64,000 nucleotides of DNA from Bradyrhizobium sp. dw_78. GTDB lineage: Bacteria > Pseudomonadota > Alphaproteobacteria > Rhizobiales > Xanthobacteraceae. The stretch is taken from NCBI RefSeq assembly GCF_018449525.1, contig NZ_JAAVUS010000001.1, positions 1-64,000 on the forward strand, given 5' to 3'. Shown piece by piece: positions 58,479 to 64,000 of this stretch. The translations under genes were made by a program, and so were the position numbers. Position 1 is the first letter of the stretch; every line of letters begins with the position of its first letter. The notes beneath the pieces are model-generated. The model had not been told where the DNA came from and did not search any database. It saw only the letters and a list, made by a program, of their open reading frames with translations.

Positions 58479-60047
58479 ATGAATCGTATCTCGCGGCTTC
58501 TCGCAGTCTCCGTCCTGCTCTGTTGCGCGCTGCCTGCGCGCGGAACGGAAAACGCCGCGCTGGAGCGGGGCGCCGCGATCACCGATCCCTTTGCCTTGCG
58601 TGAACTCGATGGCGGAAGATTTGCGCTCGGCCGCATGCTGGCGCCGTCGCGGACGGCGGATGCGCCGCTCGCCAACCGCGAATTGTTCGCGCTGCCGTCG
58701 ATGGCGCCGATACGCAAGGCGCTCGACGGCGAGTTCGATCGCTATGTCGCCAGACACAAGGCCGAATTTCCGGGCGAGAGCATCGGCGTCGGCGAGTCCT
58801 TTGCCTTTCGATTGTTCGATCGCGCGCAGCTCTATTCCGATGACTCGCGGTTCGTGCTGTCGGGCATCGTCAACCGGATGGATCGCGGCTATGTCGCGCC
58901 CGACGCCTGCGGCGAAATCCGGCTGATCTACCGGCTGACGCGCACCGGCATCACGCCAGCCGGCGATGACGACGTCTCGCCGCGGTTGCCGATGACGCTC
59001 ATGGTCGTGCTCAAGGCCAAAGGCGATCATGCGGCCGATAACAGCGGCGCCCCCGTCATCTGCGCGGAGATCGCCCGCCGATGGCTGGCCACCAGCGGCT
59101 GGACATCTACCGGCAAGCAGCTTGCGGAAAAGCTGACGGCGCAGGGCGGCCCGCTCGATCCCGTCACGCCTGCGGATGTCGAGCGCATCGAGACCAATCT
59201 TCAGATCGCGCATGCGCCGAAATCGGCCGCCCGCGATTTCCGCACCGACTATCTCATGAAGGTGTTCGACTATCACGCGGAGTCCCGGACCTTTGACGAA
59301 GCGCCGCTCGAGGACCAGATCGATCGCGATCGTATCTTGGCCGATGCAAACCTCAAACGTGCCTTCAAGGCCTGGCTGCTCGATCCTGAACATTTCAGCG
59401 CGCTCGATCGCGGCACCGTTCTGATCCCGCCGGAATTCCTCGCGACCGGCGCGATCGCCACGACGCCGGTCGGATTTGGAATCTCGAATTTGCAGCCGGA
59501 GTTCGGCCTGACGCAGGGCGATGACGCCAAGACCGCCCCGCTGTTCAGCGACAGCGATGTCGTCTCGGCCCTGGAAAAGGCGGCCGGGCGCGGCATGCCG
59601 ACGCAAAATATCCGCTCGGTTGCGGGCTTCGAACGCCGGCTCAACGACATCACCTGCGCCGGATGCCACCAGACCCGCGGCATCGGCGGTTTTCATTTCC
59701 CCGGCGTCGACTGGATGAGGGAGCAGCCCTCCAACACGACATTCGTGCCGGCATCGCCGCATTTCTTCGGCGACCAGATCAGGCGCCGCGATATCCTGAC
59801 CGCGCTGCGTGACGGCAGGCCGCCGGATTATTCGCGCGGTTTCTCGAACCGCCCGCAGCTGCGCGGCAGCACCGAGCTTGCCGGAACCGAATATGACGAT
59901 GGCTGGGGCGCGCATTGCTACCGGCCAGTGCCGGGCGCGAACGCCAGGGATGCAAGCTTCCGGTCGTGGAGTTGCGCCAAGGGACTGGCCTGCCAAGTCG
60001 TGGACGCGACATCGCGCATGGGGATGTGCTTTGTCAAAACCCGGTAG
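58479..60047 (+). CDS. Secreted hypothetical protein with one CxxCH heme-type motif
   Basis: A 522-aa protein with a signal peptide (LLAVSVLLCCALPARGTE). I recognise no named family over the first 380 residues, which are rich in beta-type and mixed segments (DRAQLYSDDSRFVLSGIVNRMDRG). Near residue 393, DITCAGCHQTRGIGGFHFPG gives a single CAGCH, the covalent c-type heme pattern, with downstream Met residues as possible axial ligands. Two Cys-containing loops near the end (HCYRPVPG, SCAKGLACQ, GMCF) suggest disulfides. A periplasmic redox role is inferred. Confidence 0.7.
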   Translation: MNRISRLLAVSVLLCCALPARGTENAALERGAAITDPFALRELDGGRFALGRMLAPSRTADAPLANRELFALPSMAPIRKALDGEFDRYVARHKAEFPGESIGVGESFAFRLFDRAQLYSDDSRFVLSGIVNRMDRGYVAPDACGEIRLIYRLTRTGITPAGDDDVSPRLPMTLMVVLKAKGDHAADNSGAPVICAEIARRWLATSGWTSTGKQLAEKLTAQGGPLDPVTPADVERIETNLQIAHAPKSAARDFRTDYLMKVFDYHAESRTFDEAPLEDQIDRDRILADANLKRAFKAWLLDPEHFSALDRGTVLIPPEFLATGAIATTPVGFGISNLQPEFGLTQGDDAKTAPLFSDSDVVSALEKAAGRGMPTQNIRSVAGFERRLNDITCAGCHQTRGIGGFHFPGVDWMREQPSNTTFVPASPHFFGDQIRRRDILTALRDGRPPDYSRGFSNRPQLRGSTELAGTEYDDGWGAHCYRPVPGANARDASFRSWSCAKGLACQVVDATSRMGMCFVKTR

Positions 60048-60132
60048 CTGAATGCAACCTGGTTGACGGCTGGTTGGCTGGGCCTATCCTCGCCTGAAGT
60101 CGTCTGATGCATCCTCAAGCGGAGGTTCGCCG

Positions 60133-60297
60133 ATGAGTTCGTCCGAACAGGAGAACAAGCAGCGCAACCGCGAGATCGCCGAGAACGAAGCCGAGCGGCA
60201 AACGACTGGCGATATCCGTGTCAGCACGTGGGCGATCGCGGTGGCGGTGGTCATTGGCGTTGCCGCTATCGGTTGGGTGTTGCTGCACAATCACTAG
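60133..60297 (+). CDS. 54-aa membrane microprotein
   Basis: ATG 60133 has GGAGG 7 nt upstream. The protein MSSSEQENKQRNREIAENEA... has a charged, Glu/Arg-rich N-terminal helix and a C-terminal membrane segment (AIAVAVVIGVAAIGWVLLHN). The layout is that of small tail-anchored proteins; function unknown. Dispersed repeat copy D starts at the stop codon. Confidence 0.65.
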   Translation: MSSSEQENKQRNREIAENEAERQTTGDIRVSTWAIAVAVVIGVAAIGWVLLHNH

Positions 60298-60402
60298 CGC
60301 CTTATCGGTTCCGATGGAATCAGAGCCGGGCTCCAGCATTTTGCCTTGACGCGCTTTCTTCACGCGAACAGGAATCCACTTCGCTCGAAAACGCTATAGC
60401 GC
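60298..60402 (+). repeat. Dispersed dyad repeat, copy D
   Basis: GGTTCCGATGGAATCAGAGCC dyad (arms slightly diverged), TTGACGCGCTTTCTTCACGCG and CACTTCGCTCGAAAACGCTATAGCG. It starts at the microprotein stop and ends at the convergent CoA-transferase stop, as in copies B and C. Confidence 0.8.
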
Positions 60403-61608
60403 TCAAGCCACGGCGCCCGACGCGCGCAATTGCCGGATCGCGGCCTCGTCAAAACCGGCCTCGCGCAGCACCTCGTCGCTGTGCTCGCCGATATCGGGCG
60501 GACGCCGCGGTGGGGTCTTTGTGCTGCCGTCGACCCAGATCGGGCTGTTGACGGTCAGCATGGTGTCGCCCTCGAACGGCACCAGCACGTTGTTGTCGAT
60601 CATCTGCCGGTCGTGCGGAATGTCGTCGAGAATGCCGACCACGCCGAACACCAGGCCGTTGCCGTCGAGGGTCTTGCGCCATTCGGCGAGGTCTTTGGTT
60701 GCGAACACCTCGTCGAATATCTGGATCAGCTCCAGCGATCGCGCATGGCGATCGGCCTTGGTCGCAAATCTCGCATCGGTGACGAGCTCCTCGCGTCCCA
60801 GGCATCGCGCCAGCGCCGGCCATTGCCGTTCCTCGTTGAGCAGCGACAGGATGATCCAGCGGCCGTCCTTGCACCGGTAGTGGTTGGTCACGGCATTCAG
60901 CGCGCGTTCGCGCGGACGCCGTTCCCCGAATTTGGCGCCGCATAATTTGGCCTGGGCCAGCACGCCGTTGGCCCAGACGCCGTTGGCCATCAGGTTCGAG
61001 GAAACGTGAGAGCCCTTGCCGGTGCGTTCGCGCTTGTAGAGCGCGGTGACGATCGCGCCATACAGCGCCATCGCGCAGGGGTGATCGCCCATCCCCGAGA
61101 CCGAGCGCGCCGGCGTGGTGCTCTCATCCGCCCGCACCAGATCCATCAGGCCGGAGCGCGCCCAATAGGCGTTGCTGTCGAAGCCGGGCTTGTTGGCTTC
61201 CTCGCCCTGTTCGCCATAGCCGGTGAACGACGCATAGATCAGGCGCGGGTTCAGCGGGGCCAGTTCGGTGTAGGAGATGCCGAGCCGGCTGCGCACGCCT
61301 GGCGGAAAATTGGTGATGAAGACATCCGTCTCCATGACCAGCCGATGCAGCACCGCCTGGCCTTTCGGCTTGCTGAGATCGAGAGCGAGGCTGCGCTTGT
61401 TGCGCGCCTCCAACAGCCACGCGAAATTATGTTCGCTGCGCGGATATCCCGGCAGATTCGGCAGGTTGCGATAGGGATCTCCCGATCCGGGCGGCTCGAT
61501 CTTGATGACCTCGGCGCCGAAATCCGACAGCACGGTTGCGGCGGCGGGCGCCGCGATGAAGCTGGCGCAGTCCAGAACCTTGAGGCCTGCGAAGATGCCG
61601 TCTTCCAT
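60403..61608 (-). CDS. CaiB/BaiF family III CoA-transferase
   Basis: A 401-aa CoA-transferase that exchanges CoA between organic acids through an Asp-bound intermediate. N-terminal KVLDCASFIAAPAAATVLSD-FGAEVIKIEPPGSGDPYR is typical, and the likely nucleophile Asp lies in SGMGDHPCAMALYGAIV. C-terminal TPPRRPPDIGEHSDEVLREAG fits the family. The donor and acceptor acids cannot be told; no substrate-specific neighbours are adjacent. Confidence 0.92.
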   Translation of the reverse strand: MEDGIFAGLKVLDCASFIAAPAAATVLSDFGAEVIKIEPPGSGDPYRNLPNLPGYPRSEHNFAWLLEARNKRSLALDLSKPKGQAVLHRLVMETDVFITNFPPGVRSRLGISYTELAPLNPRLIYASFTGYGEQGEEANKPGFDSNAYWARSGLMDLVRADESTTPARSVSGMGDHPCAMALYGAIVTALYKRERTGKGSHVSSNLMANGVWANGVLAQAKLCGAKFGERRPRERALNAVTNHYRCKDGRWIILSLLNEERQWPALARCLGREELVTDARFATKADRHARSLELIQIFDEVFATKDLAEWRKTLDGNGLVFGVVGILDDIPHDRQMIDNNVLVPFEGDTMLTVNSPIWVDGSTKTPPRRPPDIGEHSDEVLREAGFDEAAIRQLRASGAVA

Positions 61609-61814
61609 AATGGGGTCGCTCCCGTCACGTTTGTTGGTTTTATTCCGCCATGTGGAATCGTCGGCTGCGATCAGCAGATGGCAGGGCGCATTTGACCGAT
61701 GTTGGCGGTGCGATGCAACGGCTGTTTAGGCGTCGTGGCGAGCAAACGGGGCCGCGCGCATGCCCCGGAATGACGAGTGACGGTAGATCGCTGTGCTCCT
61801 CGCGACGTGAATCC

Positions 61815-64000
61815 TCATTCCTCGCCCGACAGCAGCGCGGCATTGCCGCCGGCGGCGGCGGTATTGATCGTCACGGTCTGTTCGGTGGCGAACCGCGCCA
61901 GGTAATGCGGCCCGCCGGCTTTCGGCCCCGTGCCTGAAAGACCATGACCGCCGAACGGCTGCACGCCGACCACGGCGCCGATCATGTTGCGGTTGACATA
62001 GATGTTGCCGACCTGGAGGCGGGCGATCACCTGCTCGATCGTGTCGTCGATCCGCGAATGAATACCGAGCGTGAGCCCGTAGCCTGTGTACTCGATCGAT
62101 TGCAGCGCGGTTTCGAGCCGTTCGGCGGGATAGCGCAGCACATGCAGAATCGGGCCGAACACTTCCTCGGTCAGTCGACCGGCCTCGGACAATTCAAAAA
62201 TATGCGGCGCCACATAATTGCCGGCGGGAGCCAGACCCGCGAAATGCACGCGCGCCTCCCGCTTCATGCGGGCGATATGCGCCTCCAGCCGCTGTTTGGC
62301 CTCAAGGTCGATCACCGGCCCGATATGCACGGCAGGGTCGCGCACGTCGCCGATTTTGAGTTCGCGCGCCGCGCCCGCAATCATCTCGATCATGCGGTCG
62401 GCGACGTCGTCCTGGATGAACAACAGCCGCAGCGCCGAGCAGCGCTGGCCGGCCGAGCGGAACGCCGAGGTCACGACATCGTCGGCGACCTGTTCGGGCA
62501 GCGCCGTGGCATCGACGATCATGGCATTGATGCCGCCGGTCTCCGCGATCAATGGCACGATCGGTCCGTCCCTGGCGGCGAGCGTCCGGTTGATCGCGCG
62601 TGCGACCTCGGTCGAGCCGGTGAAGACCACGCCGGCGATGCCGGGATGCGCGACCAGCGCCGCGCCGATCCGGCCATCGCCCTGCGCCAGATGCAGCGCC
62701 GGGGACGGGATGCCGGCCTCGTGCAGCAATTGGACGGCTTCCGCCGCGATCAAAGGGGTCTGTTCGGCGGGCTTGGCGACGACGCTATTGCCCGCCATCA
62801 GCGCCGCCGTGACCTGGCCGAGGAAGATCGCCAGCGGAAAATTCCACGGCGAGATCGCGATGAACACGCCGCGGCCGCGCAGCCCGAGCACATTGTTCTC
62901 GCCGGTTGGCCCCGGCATGGTCTCGCTCTGGCCGAACAGCCTGCGGCCTTCGGCGGCGTAATAGCGGCAGAAATCGGTGGCCTCGCGAACTTCCGAGAGC
63001 GCGTCGTCGAGCGTTTTGCCGCCCTCGTGCTGCAACAGGGCGATGAAATGCGCCGCGCGTTGCTCCAGCAGGTCGGCCGCTTTGTCGAGGATCGCCGCGC
63101 GCGTCCCGGTCGGTGTTTCGTTCCACGCCCTGAAACCGGCGCGGGCGGCGTCGGCCAGGTTGTTTGCGGCTTCCGGAGTTACGCTCGTAGTCCCGGTGAT
63201 CGCCGGCCGGCTCGCCGCGACCGCCGCAAGCAATTCGTTCAAGGCCGTGCGGTCGCCGAATTCGATGCCGCGCGAATTCGTCCGTTGCGGCCGGTAAAGG
63301 TCGCGCGGCAAGGGGATGTTCGGATGCCGCGCTTGCGCCGCGGCGCCTAAGATCGTGGTCGGCCGCCGCAATAGCGTGGCCGCTGGTATTTTATCGTTGG
63401 CGGCGAGCGCCACGAACGACGTGTTGGCGCCATTTTCCAGCAGCCGCCGCACCAGATAGGCGAGCAGGTCGCGATGGCTGCCGACCGGCGCATAGGAGCG
63501 ACAGGCCAGATCCGGGCGATCCTTGCTCAATTGTTCGTAGAGCGCCTCGCCCATGCCGTGCAGGCGCTGGAATTCGAAGCCGCCTTCGTTGCCCGCGAGC
63601 TCGATCACGGTTGCGACCGTCAGCGCGTTATGGGTCGCAAATTGCGGGAACAGGCGCGGGCGCAGCGCTAGCAGTTTTTGCGCGCAGGCGATGTAATTGA
63701 GATCGGTCATCGCCTTGCGGGTGAACACCGGATAGTCGTCGAGGCCGCGCTCTTGCGCGCGCTTGATCTCGGTATCCCAATAGGCGCCCTTGACCAGGCG
63801 CACCATCATGCGCCGGTCCAGCGTTCGCGCGAGGCGGTCGGCATGGTCGATCACCTCGGCCGTGCGTTTCTGATAGGCCTGGATCGCCAGTCCAAAACCG
63901 TCCCAGCCAGCGAGCGACGCCTCGCTGAAGACGGCCGCGATCGCGTCGAGCGACAGTTCGAGCCGGTCGGCTTCCTCGGCATCGACGGTGAAATTCAAAT
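61815..64000 (-). CDS. putA: PutA, bifunctional proline dehydrogenase / P5C dehydrogenase (3' part)
   Basis: The gene runs off the right edge; about 728 C-terminal codons are visible. The proline dehydrogenase barrel end (RMMVRLVKGAYWDTEIKRAQ, FATHNALTVATV, RSYAPVGSHRDLLAYLVRRL) is followed by the aldehyde dehydrogenase domain with ISPWNFPLAIFLGQ, FTGSTEVARAI, ETGGINAMIVD and the catalytic Cys in SAGQRCSALR. The end NAALLSGEE shows a short PutA without the extra C-terminal domain. It oxidises proline to glutamate. The N-terminus, and any DNA-binding domain, lies outside the window. Confidence 0.94.
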   Translation of the reverse strand, partial: LNFTVDAEEADRLELSLDAIAAVFSEASLAGWDGFGLAIQAYQKRTAEVIDHADRLARTLDRRMMVRLVKGAYWDTEIKRAQERGLDDYPVFTRKAMTDLNYIACAQKLLALRPRLFPQFATHNALTVATVIELAGNEGGFEFQRLHGMGEALYEQLSKDRPDLACRSYAPVGSHRDLLAYLVRRLLENGANTSFVALAANDKIPAATLLRRPTTILGAAAQARHPNIPLPRDLYRPQRTNSRGIEFGDRTALNELLAAVAASRPAITGTTSVTPEAANNLADAARAGFRAWNETPTGTRAAILDKAADLLEQRAAHFIALLQHEGGKTLDDALSEVREATDFCRYYAAEGRRLFGQSETMPGPTGENNVLGLRGRGVFIAISPWNFPLAIFLGQVTAALMAGNSVVAKPAEQTPLIAAEAVQLLHEAGIPSPALHLAQGDGRIGAALVAHPGIAGVVFTGSTEVARAINRTLAARDGPIVPLIAETGGINAMIVDATALPEQVADDVVTSAFRSAGQRCSALRLLFIQDDVADRMIEMIAGAARELKIGDVRDPAVHIGPVIDLEAKQRLEAHIARMKREARVHFAGLAPAGNYVAPHIFELSEAGRLTEEVFGPILHVLRYPAERLETALQSIEYTGYGLTLGIHSRIDDTIEQVIARLQVGNIYVNRNMIGAVVGVQPFGGHGLSGTGPKAGGPHYLARFATEQTVTINTAAAGGNAALLSGEE

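Overview
The window looks like the chromosome of an alphaproteobacterium of the Bradyrhizobium/Rhodopseudomonas (Nitrobacteraceae) type. This is inferred from the high GC content, the style of the proteins, the Box benzoyl-CoA pathway, a rhizobial-type C-P lyase cluster, betaine-lipid genes (btaA/btaB) and a ~100-bp dyad repeat that recurs four times between genes. I found no rRNA, tRNA, CRISPR array, intact insertion sequence or prophage.

Layout. 1-4.3 kb is accessory and decayed: an ice-binding-like (DUF3494) autotransporter broken by one frameshift, a helix-turn-helix remnant, a small ORFan and a gene with two frameshifts. 4.4-9.3 kb holds a cytochrome P450, its 3Fe-4S ferredoxin and a sulfonate/nitrate-type ABC transporter; a near-identical 20-bp motif precedes both the P450 and the transporter. 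9.4-11.8 kb is a large MscS-type channel. 12.3-16.7 kb is boxCBA (aerobic benzoyl-CoA degradation), followed by an Lrp/AsnC regulator divergent from a fused indolepyruvate:ferredoxin oxidoreductase. 21-31 kb carries a DUF305/YncE pair, a PPP-family phosphatase, a UvrD-like helicase and an RND efflux pump.

31-44.6 kb is a complete phosphonate island. phnGHIJKLMN encodes the C-P lyase machinery, phnCDE1E2 the importer and phnF the repressor. A divergent operon encodes a hexapeptide acyltransferase, a second PhnM and a DUF1045 2H-phosphoesterase. PhnP and PhnO are absent, and the divergent operon may replace them. I read Pho-box-like direct repeats (7-bp half-sites every 11 bp) upstream of phnG, phnC and the divergent operon, and a perfect 8-4-8 palindrome at the phnF/phnG promoter. 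44.7-51 kb continues with a patatin-like lipase, an acetoacetate decarboxylase, a flippase-like membrane protein and divergent btaA/btaB with a Pho-box-like site facing each gene. A SugE-type SMR exporter is translationally coupled to btaB. Together, 31-51 kb reads as a phosphate-starvation island: phosphonate scavenging plus replacement of phospholipids by betaine lipid.

51-64 kb is mixed metabolism: a DapA-family aldolase, an orphan molybdopterin hydroxylase large subunit, an ABM-domain protein, a LemA-TPM-TPM operon, a membrane-anchored hypothetical protein, a secreted CxxCH protein, a 54-aa membrane microprotein, a CaiB/BaiF CoA-transferase and the 3' part of putA, which runs off the right edge.
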